Shown: positions 48,132-62,300, numbered from the stretch's first letter. The stretch is 64,000 nt of DNA from Drosophila pseudoobscura (GCF_009870125.1 NC_046679.1:14942001-15006000); one strand, 5' to 3'. Notes: generated from the sequence alone by a model not told the origin. Program-made: numbers and translations.

Positions 48132-48156
48132 TTCTGTTCTGTTCTGTTCTGTTCTG
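48132..48156 (+). repeat. (TTCTG)5 pentamer
   Basis: Five perfect TTCTG units in the atonal upstream interval. Confidence 0.9.
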
Positions 48157-50670
48157 CTATGAGGGCGTTAAGTCAGACACGAGTTTCTGGTCGATTTATC
48201 AAAAAATTCGAGGAAATTCCTGGAAATCGAAATAGAGCGATCATCATCGCTCAGACAGAGATTCCGAAACCTTTCTCCATCTTGGGATTTGTCCTGGCGT
48301 CCGTCGGCTTATTGGTTTGTAATTATGCTAATTATGAGTTTGATTTGTTCTTTCTTCTTTCAGTTGAAGATCATTTATCGAACTTGAGTCTTTGTTCCCA
48401 CCGAAGTCCTCCTGTGAAGGATAAGACATTGCACTACTGACTCGTAATTGCCAAGTACTTGAGGTTTTTTCACACATTTGCTCTAGTTACAATTATCTGG
48501 CACACCTTTTCCTGTTGCAAATTGCAAATATCAAAGGATCCATACAAGCAAAGATCATTGATCATTCCTTTAATTTGCTGGGAACTGCTTTTGGGCCAAC
48601 TCAGAGGGCTACCTGCTCTAGCCAGCACTCCTGTGTGGTCACTCCAGCCGCAGATTCATTCGAAACATTCGAATTGACACTTGCGGTTGAAAAATATCAA
48701 TTTTCATATAATGCAATTGTCACCTTAGCATCGAGAGACGAGAGACCTCCCTCCATGATCAAGAAAACTGTCAGCGCATCCAGCACACTTGCCTAATGGA
48801 ATTTGATTTTCAAATTAGAAAACATTTCCCACATCCCTCCCCTTTCGAGGGCGATCGACGCACAGCAGTAGCCGCTGCAACACGGCTACTTATCAGATCA
48901 GCAATTTTTCAATTTCAATTTCATGAACTGATGTTGAGAAATTACATTACCCGAACGGGCCCATCGATATCAGTTACGATTTACATTTCACTTTTTCTTA
49001 CGGCGCGCCGTCCAACGAAGGCAAAACATATCAATTACCAACGATCGAGCCTCGTTGACAGTCTCATGTTGCTGCTGTTGCCGATGCTGATGCTGCTGCT
49101 CCTGGAGTATCCTTCCTAGAAAGTAATTTCTCACACTGACCGTTTGGGATTTGTTTGTATTTCATTTCGATTTCTTTTGTCTTTCTCGTCTGACCCCAGA
49201 CCAGACTGGAGGCAGGGGACGACGACCAAGGCAAGTGTTGTGTGTGCTACTTGACTTCGGGCCAAGTGCTAGTACCCCGTCAGAAAGGCAGATACAACAG
49301 ACAGACGACGGTTGAGAGGTGCCAAAACTGCCAATGGCACCTATGGGAAATGGGAATTATAATAAACTGACCTCAACACCAAAAAAACAAAAAAAAAGAA
49401 AACCAAACCAAAACCCAGAAGAACGGAGGAAGAAACAACAGTCCAGACATTCAGCGAAATCCTTGAAACCGTTTGAAAGTTTCGCTTTTGTTTTTTGTTT
49501 TTGCCTTTTGTGGCCGTGTTCCCTTTGGGTTAAGCGTCGCGGTTGTTACCCTAATTTTGGCTCATCTTCATTCTGGGGTCTGTCCAGGGCACTCTCTGAT
49601 CATCGGCAGCTTATCTCATCTCTCTAGCCGGCGCACGCGTGTCATCCCGGGCAGCAATCAAAGTGATATGAAAATTGCATTTGGGTTCAACAGGTTCGCA
49701 GTTTTCGATTGCTGATCGTTGTTGGATCGTTGTGCCTGTGCCTCTGTGCCTTGGTGCCTCTCTTGCTGTTCTTTTTTTGTTTCTGCTTTTCTGTGTTCTG
49801 TTAATTTTTGTTTGCCTAAAGGTTAAACGTGCGAATTTCACCCAGAGGCATCGGCTTCAGACTCCTGGACTGTAGTGGACTGCACTGGATCGTGGAGGGA
49901 ACAGTTTTCGTTTTCGGTGGTAATCGGTCTGACTTCTGACTGGAGATGCTCCCGATCCCGCTCCCGCTCCCGATCCCACTCCTGATGATCCAACTCCATT
50001 GCCAGACACCGCTTCGATCTGATCTCGCTGGCGTACGGTACGCGAATTTTGTTGCTCCGCCTAATTAAATGTAATTTCTTACTTCCTTTTCAGCCGAAAT
50101 AATGCATATAAATAGTATCTTTAGTTTACATTTTATATGCGCTGCAGCCCGGGCTCATTATTATACATTTTCGTTTTCTTTCAGCGAATCTCTGGCCTCT
50201 GGCCTCTGTTTCTGTTATGGTCCTGGGCCTCTCCCTTCTCTCCCTCCACTGCTAAGGTCAGTCGCATTCTCAGAGGGTGAGTTCAAAGGAATTTGCTGAA
50301 CAAATCTTAAGTGCAACAATATAGCAATTGTTGTACTCTGCTCCTATAAAAGGCCGAAAACTTGTTAATTGTTTCGCGCTCGAGTGGCCGCTGCCGCGAC
50401 TACGTGAATGGGCGTTGGGAGATGGGGCACACTTCAGGGTTCCGGGGAAAACACTTTCCAGGCCCAGTAAAACCCAGACATGGCCCATTGTGGTCTCATT
50501 CATGAAGTGCATCTAGAGCGAGGGATCGTGATCGCTGGATCTCGCTTTGTACCGAGAGAGGGGTTCCAGCAATTGTTGCTTTGCCTGCCGCCTGCCGCCG
50601 CAAATTAGATGCTCAATTACGCTACGACGAGAATTCCTTGGTAATTTCAATGCCATTCAAGATATTCCAT

Positions 50671-50706
50671 GCCCATGCCCATGCCCATGCCCATACCCAT
50701 ACCCAT
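50671..50706 (+). repeat. GCCCAT/ACCCAT hexamer array
   Basis: Four GCCCAT units followed by two ACCCAT units, perfect in register. Confidence 0.9.
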
Positions 50707-52682
50707 TCCAGGGGCTGAAGGAGTGAGTCACTCGAAAGTGAATCTTGACCACGTGGTGCCGTGAACCCTTGCTTCGCGTTTCACAATCATTTTTCATTCT
50801 AGCCACATCCTTCCGCAAAATGTTCTCACACTTCTGGTAGACGCTCCTCCACGCTACGCTCTACGCTCCGATCTGCTGGTAGACGCCCAAGGATCGGATC
50901 GGCAATCGAAATCGGAAGTTGGGCAACAGCAGGGAAGGAGCAGGGGGCAGCATCCCATCTCTCTTCTAGTCCGCTCTCTCTCTCAATGTTGTTTCAAAAT
51001 TTTCAAAATCTTATTAAAAATTGTTGTTATTTCTTGCGTGGCGTGGCCTTTTTTCCGTCTTTTGTGTGCGAGTGTGTGGCGGGGTTTCATTTTCGTTTTC
51101 GTTTCTGTTTCTTTTTATTTTTTATTGCTTTAATCATTTTTATTTTGTGCGGCTTCCGTGCCACCTGTTATGGTTAAGGCTAAGACCGAGCGAGAGACTC
51201 CAGCGAGGTCCTTTAGAGCCTTTTTGATTTTTCTCAAGTGATTGCGTAGTTTTCATCTGTTTTCTTTTGTTTCCAATCTCGCAGTGTTTCAAATTTGAAT
51301 TAACGTGGGACCCAATCCCGAAACCCCTTGTCCAATTTCCATCACAATTTGTCCGTCGATTATGAGTCTCACTTCCGACTCGGAAACGAGGGTGGAACCA
51401 ACCAATAAGGAAGCGAAGAATGAGTCCTATTCTTCGGCATGAAATTAATTCTTGATTGCAAGATTAATGCCATCGAATTAGTCAAATATGAATGATCATT
51501 TCAGAAGGAGAGCAGGGCGAAGGACTGGCGCCAGGCAGTTGCCAAAGATCACCTCAGATTGTGATCGGTTCGAGTGTTGGCAAAACAAGACCCTAGCAAC
51601 CGAATCCGATTCCAAATTGCGGCATCAAAGTCGCTTGCCGTGCGACAAAAACTGCCCGACTACGGTCTTAGAGATCCAATCTAAACAGATCTGCACTGAG
51701 CCCCGACTCTAGACGATAACCATCAGTATATGCAATCTATAACAAAGCGTAGGGCACAACAGGCGGCCCAAGACGAGCAGAGCTGGCCTATGGGCATGGG
51801 CGTGCCCAAACAATGACACAGTGGGCGCTGCAAGAGTCCTGGTGCAAAGGACAAACCATGCTCATGGGCATCAACGTGTGTATAATCTAGTTTTAATTTT
51901 CATGGGAATTAACCCATGCCATCAGCAATTTGCCGGCTACTCCGTGCACTCCACTCCTTCGAACAATGTGCAATTTATGCGATATTTGTTTAACAATTTT
52001 TCGAACAGGTCCGTGTCCTGTGCGATGGATTGATGGATGGCTATGAACCCCCATCCAATGCAATTGTATCCAGTACCCAGTATCCAGTATCCAGTATTTG
52101 CTTCCATTTGAAGCCTTCGTATTTGCTTTGATTTCCACTTGACTTTTTATCGCTGCCGTTGGAGCATATGTACATATGATATTTTTCAATTTTTTCAATG
52201 GCTCTGCGCCCATGGAATGCTCCTGCCCCCTGGGGGAATGTGTGGTCAATATTTGCATAGCCAAGTCAAACAGTTTGGGGCTCATCCATACCGGCGAGTC
52301 GAGTGGGGGAACAATGGTCATGAACGTTGACCAGGCTGTCCTGTCGCCTGTCGCTCCTCGACTTGGGCTCTGGCATTTACATATTTAATTTGCCTTTAAT
52401 GAATTTTCAATTTGACAATTGCCAAAATGCCGCACACGAATCCCGTTTTGCATTGCGGCCGACGGCCACCCACATCGACAGCAAGGAGGAGGAGCTGGAG
52501 TGCTGCTGAAGATCTGAAGATGGCACGCCACGCAGCATCGCATGTCCGAGGGCCCAAGTGCAGCTCCTTTCGCTTTTGCTTTCGTTCTTATGGGTCGGAG
52601 GTGTGTTAAATGCTAATAAAATAAGTAACATACAAATTTTTCAATTTCAGTCGAAAAAAAGAATTGGGCCGCAGAAGCAGTT

Positions 52683-52724
52683 GGAGCTGGAGCTGGAGCT
52701 GGACCTCGAGGTGGAGCTGGAGAT
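52683..52724 (+). repeat. GGAGCT hexamer array
   Basis: Three GGAGCT units, then GGACCT, CGAGGT, GGAGCT and GGAGAT. The reading frame through it (a LELELELDLEVELEM pattern) is an artefact of the repeat. Confidence 0.85.
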
Positions 52725-55072
52725 GGGGCAGAATCTGAAGCTGGAGCAACACTTTCACGGCCCAGAGCGACTTGCTAATGGGAGTCGTTGACGTGCGCCT
52801 ACTTTTCTTCTTGGTTGCTTCTTCAGCGCCTACACGTTCCGCATGTCAACTGAAAGGTCTCTGGAAAGGGTACAAGACGATGCAGTAGGACTCCATAATT
52901 ATGTTTGGCAAGGGGAAATATACAATATGATCAAAGGTAAGCTTAAATTAGATATAAGATATAGCGATATTCCTTAAATAAGTCTGCTTAATTCGTTTCC
53001 GTTGAGCTCTCACAAATTTAAACTTAAACCCCGGGCATCCTTCGATACTAATAGATTCATCTAGAGATTAATCTTTCCATGTGTCTTCTTAATTCGTGGT
53101 TAGGGCATTAATGCTTCCATATTACAGCACTCCGATGGCTTCAATTGCTTTTGCCATGCGCTTTCTGGAAGCTGCTCCACATCAGCTTCAGCCTCAGCCA
53201 CAGCCGCAGCACTGTTTCCCTGCACAAGTTGCATTTATGTACATTGACATGAAAGGAACGGCCCGTTATCATGATAATGATGCCAATGATGAGGCCTGGG
53301 AATGCCGAGGCATTTAGTCTGGAGGTATATGGGTCCTGCTCGGCTCATATCAAGCAGCTACGAGGAGGCATCAAGCGTCCACTCGATAACTGACAGGCAC
53401 GCAAGGCGCCCAACCGCACAACACAAAAAAATGAAGAGAACTGTGTTAACTCTTTCTGCTCTGCCCCAAACTGGAGACCAGCACGTGTACTGGAGGGGCA
53501 ATGTAAATGTAAATGTAAATTTCAAATCGATCGATGCAAGAGTTTAGTCGGTTGGCGGATGCCTGGACATCAGCTAATGCCGATAAGCATAAAGTTTACA
53601 ACGAGCCAGCCCAGAGAGAGAGAGAGATGCGCATCTAGGGGATGCGATCGATCTTTCGCTGTACATTGCATTGCAGGTGTAACCGAGGGCGTCACTTGCA
53701 CAACTGTCGTAGCCGCAACCGGCTCGTAAATTGCACAGGACATCGGTGGACATTCATGGTTGGTTAGGGGCCATCGGAGTCATCGACGGCAGGCAGTCAG
53801 GCAGAGCAGGCAGGTTTACCTGTTCGTCCAATAAATTCACCGGGCCTCGGCTTGGTGCGGTTTGTTGTGTGACATTTTTATCTAATTGACAGCGTTTTAT
53901 TGCCTGCTGCCTGCCGATGTGCAGATAGGATAGCGCAGAATTTCCAAAGGCACATACACAGCTCCTTGGGGCGTGCTACTAGTCGGATGGGTGGGCGCGG
54001 GACTTCAAAGATTGCGCGGGAGTTCAATACAGAAAATGGATATTATGGATTGCATTATGATTTCCAGCGAATCATTAGGGATCCAGGGGCGTTGGCGGTT
54101 CCTAAGGTGGTATGGGATCGAAGGACCACCGTGCGAGTCCGGTTTCGCTGTGTCATTCCCGGGGACTACAACTAAATTCCCTTTTCATCGTCGAACGTTA
54201 CGAGTATTAATTGCGAGGCGCTAAAATGTTAACCTAACTCCTAGTCTGTGTCGGGCACGCTTATTAGCGATGGACGGTGTAGGGTCCACGTCTATCCAAG
54301 CGTGTCCTTGACGCTGGCCTAACAAGCTAGCGCCGGCGGTGCCCATTTTCATCCCTTGACCCTTCAAGCAGGTCCTTGGAACAGGCGTATCAATTGGAAA
54401 ATTTGCCAAGTTGTAATAAACAAGATTTTTCATTGCGATATTTGCTCCGTCCTCGTTCGATCTTTAGTCGGCATGCCGAATCGCCTGACGGCGGTAAATT
54501 TGTAAAGGTTTATCCCGAGGCCAGGTAGATGGGCCTGCCCTCAAGGCGATTTAGATAAGATAATACTTGTAAGGCTCTCTGCTCTCACTCTGCCATTTGG
54601 TGCTGACAAATCATTGACGATGGTCAAGCGGCAATCCGATGGATTTTTGGCAAATTTTGGCATCACTTTGCGGTCGGCCCTAATCCTGTTTTGGGGATTG
54701 TTTGTCTTTAAGTTCTGTTTGCATTTCCGCCCATTCCTGTTCCGGTTGGCACAGCGGCGCACAAAACCCTATAATCATCTTGTTAGCGGCTTTAGATATA
54801 CCATTGATAGCGACGTTTTCTATCGGGGCGCCATTTTAAGCTCTCTCTCTCCCTTGAAACGAATCGAAACGAAACGAAAGCAGACGTACGGCAAAATAAG
54901 ACGAAGAGAGACTCATATTCAACTCAACTCACCACCGACCGTCATTGGCCGGCAGGCTCTGGCGGCACGTGCTGCCACCAGTCCCAGTTCGGGCCGGGTT
55001 CTCAGGTCGTCAGGCAACTCGTTTCCCTTTACCTGGCCCTTACCTGCGGCGCAGTGGTGGGTTCTCTCAGAG

Positions 55073-55080
55073 TATAAATA
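55073..55080 (+). promoter_or_regulatory. ato: atonal TATA box
   Basis: A perfect TATAAATA lies 101 bp before the atonal start codon, so transcription should begin about 30 bp downstream, near 55100-55110, giving a short leader of about 75-80 nt. A palindromic E-box CACGTG lies at 54966-54971. A TATA-driven focused promoter contrasts with the motif 1/DRE/motif 6 promoters of the housekeeping genes to the left. Confidence 0.7.
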
Positions 55081-55181
55081 CCACCGCCAGGATGTGAGAC
55101 CAGTCAGAAACTCGCCAGCCAGCATCCGCAGCGAACGGTTCATCATTCTGTACATTCATCCACATCCACATATCATCCAAC

Positions 55182-56177
55182 ATGTCGTCCAGTGAAATCT
55201 ATCGCTATTACTACAAGACGTCCGAGGATTTGCAGGGCTTCAAGACAGCCGCAACTGAGCCCTACTTCAATCCGATGGCCGCCTACAGTCCGGGCATGAC
55301 CCACTATCAGTTCAATGGCAACGCTTTGGCCAACTCCAGCAGCTACTTGGCGGGAAACGGCTTCATCAGCTTTGAGCAGGCCAGCTCCGATGGCTGGATC
55401 ACTTCGTCGCCGGCCAGCCATCGTTCAGAGAGTCCCGAATACGTTGATCTCAATACCATCTACAACAATGGCTGCAACATGGGTCACCAGCACGCTCAGC
55501 AGTACGGACTCAGTCTGGAGCAGGCACAAGCAGCAGCAGCACCGCCACCATCCATCGCAGAAGTACCGATGGCTCCATCGGTACCGTCAGTGGAGGTCAT
55601 GGGCTCCTCCAATGTGGGCACTTGCAAGACAGTGCCAGCAGCTCCTGTCGCAGTCAAGACCAAGCGCAGCTATACCAAGAAGAATCAACAGACTGCCTCC
55701 ACAGCTACAGCCACAGCCACCTCCTCATCCACCAGCAGTGCCCCCAGCTCCACGGCAACGGCAACGGCTCCGGCAAATCTCTACGCTGATGAGTTCCAGA
55801 GCTTTGACTTTGACAACTCCGCTCTGTTCGATGACAGCGTGGAGGATGACGACGATCTAATGTTGTTTGGCAGCGGGGCCGAGGACTTTGACGGCAACGA
55901 CGGCTCCTTCGATCTGGCCGATGGCGACAGTGAAGATGCTTCGGGATCTACTTCCGGCAAGAAGCGTCGCAACAAGCAAATCTCGCCGGTGGTCAAGCGG
56001 AAGCGTCGCCTGGCTGCCAATGCACGCGAGCGTCGTCGCATGCAGAATCTTAACCAGGCCTTCGATCGTCTCCGCCAGTATCTGCCCTGCCTGGGAAACG
56101 ATCGTCAGTTGTCCAAGCACGAGACCCTGCAAATGGCCCAAACCTATATCTCCGCGTTGGGTGATCTGCTCCGCTAA
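55182..56177 (+). CDS. ato: Proneural bHLH transcription factor Atonal
   Basis: Intronless, 331 residues, slightly longer than D. melanogaster Atonal. The N-terminus ([18 protein letters not shown]) is followed by a low-complexity middle with Ala/Thr/Ser runs, an acidic stretch ([13 protein letters not shown], then [19 protein letters not shown]), and a C-terminal bHLH at about 270-331. The bHLH has basic region [13 protein letters not shown], helix 1 [14 protein letters not shown], a loop with [12 protein letters not shown], and helix 2 [14 protein letters not shown]. The protein ends at the bHLH, as is typical of Atonal. It dimerises with Daughterless, binds E-boxes, and specifies chordotonal organs, R8 photoreceptors and some olfactory sensilla. 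The start context is good and no in-frame upstream ATG competes. It lies alone between large non-coding flanks. Confidence 0.97.
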   Translation: MSSSEIYRYYYKTSEDLQGFKTAATEPYFNPMAAYSPGMTHYQFNGNALANSSSYLAGNGFISFEQASSDGWITSSPASHRSESPEYVDLNTIYNNGCNMGHQHAQQYGLSLEQAQAAAAPPPSIAEVPMAPSVPSVEVMGSSNVGTCKTVPAAPVAVKTKRSYTKKNQQTASTATATATSSSTSSAPSSTATATAPANLYADEFQSFDFDNSALFDDSVEDDDDLMLFGSGAEDFDGNDGSFDLADGDSEDASGSTSGKKRRNKQISPVVKRKRRLAANARERRRMQNLNQAFDRLRQYLPCLGNDRQLSKHETLQMAQTYISALGDLLR

Positions 56178-56345
56178 GAGGGCGAGCGGAGAGGACACCA
56201 AAGTTATAAATTAGTTATTGTTGGAGCCTTGCCAAATGTTGTACCTTTAATGCCTGTAAATAGCTAGGAGCCCAGTAGTAAATTATCGCTTGTTTATTGT
56301 TTAGTTAATTAGTTTAAATGGAGGACAATGATTCAGATTAAAACA

Positions 56346-56351
56346 AAATAA
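56346..56351 (+). terminator. ato: atonal poly(A) signal
   Basis: AATAAA in the AT-rich stretch about 170 nt after the atonal stop. Confidence 0.55.
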
Positions 56352-56359
56352 AACAACAA

Positions 56360-59300
56360 GTAACACATATAATTTTCTTTGTATTTATTTTTGGGAAAGA
56401 AAAGAACCAAAACCCTTATGCTAATTGATCTGTAAATCAATATCCGCAGAGCTCTGTAATATTTCTGGATTTGTAATAATTGCAATTAAAATTGTGAGCC
56501 CCAAAGAAGTAAAACTAAAAGAAATAATAATCCAACATAATATCGAGATCTCGATCAGGTTCGATCTTTCCGCTTTTCAAGAATTGTTTTGCTCCTCTCC
56601 AGACTCCTCCACGCTTATCTGCCAGGGCCAGGGGCATCAATTCTCACACAGTCGCGCCTATTGAATTAAACTTTATTATATGAGGGAAGGTGATCGATTT
56701 GGCGCTTCGCGATCAATTTGTAGACAGGTCGACAAAATTAGGGCCGGCTACTCAAGCCCCAAGCCTGCCCAAAACAAATACGCGAACGATCTGCAGGAGG
56801 AGCCGTGCGGTCCGCTCCGGTCCGGTCCGGTCAGTCAGCGATCCTCAGAACAGTATTGTGCCAATAATTACACGGCACGGCGCGCCAGAGTGTAGCTGCC
56901 AAATTAAGTTAAGTGTTGGGATGATCTCCTTTCAGCAGTCGCAGGTCGCATGCAATGTCCGATTCGATTCGAGTCCCGAAAATCAAGCGCCGCCACTCAC
57001 AAATCGTTTAAGGCGAAGTTCGATCGATGATCGTTGCTGGCGGATAACCCAAGCCAACAGAGGGAGCCGGCCGGCTAAGCTGTCTTAAGCTCAAAGCCAG
57101 GGCGATTCATTCAGCAGAAAGCAGAGCAGCACCCGGTACGACAGCCAGTCAGCCAGTCAGTCAGTCAATCATTCAGAAGATCCAAAACCAATTTGTTGAT
57201 AGCGCGACTGCTGACGATCGACTACCTCCCGCTCCCGTTCGTAAAGGGACCTCAAGATCACATACTATGGGAATCGGAGCATTTGTAGGCGGCAGACGAG
57301 GGTCAGGCAGGGCAGGGCAAGGGATGGGGATGGGGATGGGCAGTGGCCGGATTTCGTGGGTTGTTTCTGTTTGTTTTATAAAATCATTTTCGGGCGTCGC
57401 CGCAAAAGCTTTTGGGCCATTGGATATTGGATTTACCGGGGATTTAGGGACTTCGGACCTGATAATCAAAACGAAATTCACATAATTAGTTAGCGGCACC
57501 GCCATCGACAGGCAGGGCTTCGTTAAATTGTTAATGACTTAATTTAGTGGTCGCGAGGTGCGGGCGTCTCCCCAGGCCTCGCGGCAATTATAGCTATTTG
57601 TATGCGGATACCCCCGATATCCTGCCGTGATCCGCCGCGGTACCTCGACTCCTGCTAGCCGTGTCGCCTTGCTCTTGTTAGCGACAATTTACGGCTTCGA
57701 ACGCTTCCGCACAAAGCGTTGCCGTCAATTTGTCAATTACACAAATTGTTTGGGTCCCATCGTCCCCCGACAACAACAACAAGAAGAAAAGATGCGACTC
57801 GAATTCGACTCTTCCTGCCGATCGGAGCTTTGTGCAACCGAGCTACGTGGAGGATATCTCCCTGCCACTGCTTTTGCCACTGACACTGCCACCTGCATGC
57901 AGCTGCACAGATTCGGATCCAGCTTCCAAAATGCAACTGCCTGCCAATACAATTAGTTAGAATTCATGAATGGGATCTCGACCCCAGTCAGCTTTTGGCA
58001 ATGCCGCCGTTGCCGCCGCCGCCAACAGCCGCAGCAGGAGCAGGAGCAGGAAGGAGTAGGAGAAGAGCAGGAGCACCATCGGCAGCAGAAGAAACAGCAG
58101 GAGTGGGGCAGCAGAAGTCACAAAGTTGCCTTGCATGTCTTTGTCAATTTATAGACAGCTTGCCTGAGCATTATTAACACGTATTATTATGCATTCGATG
58201 TCCGTTTCGTTCCGTTTTGGTTGCGGTTCGCTTCGGCTCGGGGTGCGTCGCCCTGTTGCACATTTTGTGGGTTTCCCCCGGGTCTCGAGGCAGACACCGA
58301 CTGTCTGCAACCGGCTGGGGCACGAATGAATGGTCGCAAAATTTGTCATGTCGATAATTGGCGAGCTTTATTTTGAGGTTCTTGAGGTCTCGTACATTTT
58401 TGTAGCTCTCTGGACATAAAGCATAAGTAGTTGGGGAGTATAGTGCTCGTAAATGTACCTCCATCTCTACATGTATCTGTATCTGCGTTAAATAAGTTAA
58501 TGAGCTTTAACACCATCAATTTGTCACTTCTTGTTAGTGTCGCCATGGGGCAGGATCGGATCGGAGAGGTTTCAGAGTCAGAAAAGCGACAGCATGGGTC
58601 TCGCCTTGTGGTAGTTAGGAAAAGGACTCCTGGAACTGAAGATGTTCGGTTTTATTCGAAGTTTTCTTTGGTCAATGAAGGAATATTTTAAACTGGATTG
58701 GACTCATCTGATAGGAAATACTGAGAGCATTGTCTCGATTCTTCCATAAAAAACATATTCCACAGGTAGTCCTATCAATCTACTGTATTCCCTCTCAACC
58801 ACCAAACAATTTTTAATTGCGGTTTTGCCAACGTTTTTAAATTATTTGTACATTTTTCCTTTTTTATGCCATTTCCTTTGGATACAAAACATTTTCTCAT
58901 GCCTTTTTGGGCACATTTTCCATCAATTTTTGAAAGGACTAACCACAAGAGTGGTATTTTGTATCTTTCTGCCTGGCTGGTGCAGTTGGTGCCTTCAAGT
59001 GCAGTTTCCGTTTCCGCCGTGGTGTGTTTTGGCATTGTTGTGTGAACATTTTGCGCTGATCCTTTAATTATTGCGCAATGATTGCCTCCAGGGCTGCAGA
59101 CTCCAAGAGCCCAAAATGATATCCGAGGTTTTGTGATTGATGCGAGTCCCGGCCTGGGATCATGGATGGCATAGCATATCCTTTCTCTCAGCAGAAGTCG
59201 CGTGTGCATCGATGGCTGTGTGGGCCTCGGATTCGGTTTTAGTCCAACTCAAAGTCCATTCCAAATGAATGCAATTATTAAGTCATAAAACGGGCAGCGT

Positions 59301-62300
59301 AAAATGCCAAAAGTCTGTAATTAGCGACACGAAATCACGCCAGCCACGCCCCTGCACAGTCCCAGGACCAGTTTTAGACCCAGGCATTGTGTGCGGTCCG
59401 CACAAGAGAAATTACCTGCCTGGAAGATCTACGAGAGAGTGGGAGTGAAAGTAGCGGAAGGACTCTATTAAAGGTCACCGTTTGTTTAGGGAAGTTTTGG
59501 CCCAAAGGGGAAGCAAACAGAGCGGAGCGGCAATTAGTCAAACGATTTGCTATGCATCCCATCTCCCATCAATCAGTGCGACAGGGCAGGATCCGATTAC
59601 CGATCATCATCATCATCGTCGTACTCATCGGGAGCACTAACAGATTTCACCGTTACCCGTTTGACAAATAATTCGCACGGCCAACGGTACTGTCTCTGCC
59701 AGATCTCTGGGTAACTCAATTAGCCACACAGAGACGCATCGTCGGCACAGTTGAGTGAGTTTCGGTTTTCGGCCTCCTTTGCCTTTGCTCCATCCACAGG
59801 CAGAACCACAGGCAGAACCACAGCAAGAGACTCTGCCAAGTAGGTGGGCCACCTCCAAAAGCCGAGAGAACCCAAGCCCAGACCCATACCAAAAGTTCTC
59901 AGTATCTCACGATGCAGCCAGCAAATGATCGAGGATGATGGACAGGCAGCAGTGCGGCGGCCAGTGAAAGTGCATCAAAAATCAAAGTCTTTGTGGACTT
60001 TTTGACAATTTTTTGGCGAGGCATCAAATTAACACACAACAAAAACGTTAAGATGCTACCAAAAAGATAGCAGAGCGAAAAAAATCCATCGAGAAGATAA
60101 TTCCCCAACGAATTCCGGATGCACTGCCAATGACAGTTGATCAGTTCTGTGGCTCGGTTCTCTTTCTGACAGGAATCCTATGATCTTTTGGGAACTTATA
60201 ACTCATATAATCCAAATGACATAATAATAATACTGGATTTTGTGGTGTCTGAGGAGCTCTATGCAGCATCTTTGTATTTAGAGTATTCATCGATTAAGAG
60301 CCCCCAAAATCCTTTTTGGCTGTGTGTTTTAACTGAAATTGCCACACGCAAGCCATCGCCATCGCTTTGTCACGTTAAGAGGTCTCTGGGCCCTGGGAGA
60401 TGCGAGAGGCGGAGAACAGTCTGAATATTTGGTCTGGACTGCGATTTATGAACAAAAGATTCTTCTCCCCGAGTCCTGTCTCTGCCCCTGGGCATGGTCC
60501 TACCCGTTGTCTGTAATTTTGTATTGACATTGGGTCATTTGATACAGTTTTCCAGCTCATTTGCTTGTAATTGGGCACCGGAGCCTCGCACAGACTCCAC
60601 ATGAGATCCCCCTCTCTCACTCTCTCTCTCTCTGCCCCCCTTCTCTGCCAAATTTGCGCTCAGGTTGACGACTTTTCAAATTATCAGTAATATTTTGGAA
60701 CTTATATATTTATTAATCAGGATTTCGTGTGAAAAATGCGACCAGGGTGCCCTCGTATTTTGTGCTTAAGCCCGGCTCAGCAGACAGCAACATGGACAAC
60801 TGGACGGGACACAAAAGACACAGGACTGGAGTGGAATGGCTTGGACTGGACTGGACTGGACTGGACTGGACTGGACAGACGACCATCCAATTTAATGTCA
60901 ACGACGTCGGTGGCGTTGGCATCACTTCATCTTTTGCCCACTGCCAAGGGAAGGTCCTGAAACGTCTTTCGGGCCCGTTTTTTTTTCTTCTGTTGTGTTT
61001 TGAGCTGTTGCTTTGGTTTTGTGGCTACCACCTGCATTGACTGGACTTCGACTTGGGACGCTTTTTGGACTGTCGCGACCTGGAGTGAGTGTGAACTTAA
61101 TCCCTTGGCCCCAATTATTCAAGTAATTAAGTATTAATGTGCGAAATTTTATCACCTTCGGCGAGGGTTGACTTGGCTCCAAGTTAAGTTGAGGTTGAGC
61201 AAGCCGTGATTTTCCAGCCGATTTGTGTTTAAACGATCGTGAAAGTGGGGCTTCTTGAACTCAACATTCGCACGGGTGGTGACCGCTGAGAGCTAAGCTC
61301 GGTCTGGTGGGAGATTGGTAAGGATTACAGCCAAAGTTTTGACTGCAAGGATTGTGATCTGATAATAATTCGGAGTCGTAAGGCAGAGATTCCCCAAATA
61401 CTTCAAATACGATTTCCAAGATTTCAACAGACTTTGAGTGATTGCTAATAAAATATTTGTGATGTGATCAAGGAGTGCCGCTACGTGCCGACAAAAGGGA
61501 TCACAGGGATCGGATCTTGTACGACATGCAATTAGTAGATATAATCCGTGTGATTCCATCCGACTAAAATGTCAATAACAATAAATTCCTGGCGGCTACG
61601 GGGTAGCAACAATGCTGGCAATCAAGATAGCAACGTGATCAGCTCATAACTGTCAAAAGGCAATCAATTGATTTGCCCAAGAGCCCAGACCAGCCCAGCA
61701 GAGTCCAGTCCGATCTGAAGGCGGTTCAGGGAAGCTATAGCTAGAGGTGCATGTGGTGTACGGGGTAGGGAGACCGCACAGGACTCGCTTCGCACAATAT
61801 TTTAGAGGCGTGTTCCGCCTGTCAACATTTTATGTTGGTGGTCAGAAAGTCAAATTGTGGTCGAAGCAACTGATACAGCAGCAGCGATGATGCTGATGCT
61901 GAAGCTGAATGCTACTCTTATGCTGAGAACCTCCCGGGTGTTCCCAGGCACAGGACAGACAGGTCCTTGAGCAGACAATAGAACAATGGCAAGTCTTTTG
62001 TGTGTTGGCCAACGAAACAAAGGCAACTACTTACAACACATTATGACACGAAAATGAAAGCGAAAACGAAGGCCTACACCGATCCGAATCGGCCTAGTCC
62101 TGGATCCTTGGAACCCATTCCTACCCATTTTATTACCCTTCGCCGTCCCCTGATTCATGGCTATTGCTCTATTTCTGCGGCTCCCGGCGAGTCCCGGCGA
62201 GTCGGCACATCTTCTTGTGGCTCCTTTTGATGCTGTCCAGCGCATTGAATTTGCGTGAACCATAAATAATTTTATTGCTTAATTTTTCGTGCTCCGACGC

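Larger units (their letters stand above)
46926..55060. other. Gene-free interval upstream of atonal
   Basis: About 8 kb with no supported gene. The open frames are short, have no domains and overlap in conflicting frames. GC content and texture resemble conserved developmental regulatory DNA more than the AT-rich repeats to the left. In D. melanogaster the regions flanking atonal carry separate enhancers for chordotonal organ, antennal and other expression, so this is probably the 5' regulatory region. That is inference. Short tandem runs are listed separately. Confidence 0.5.
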
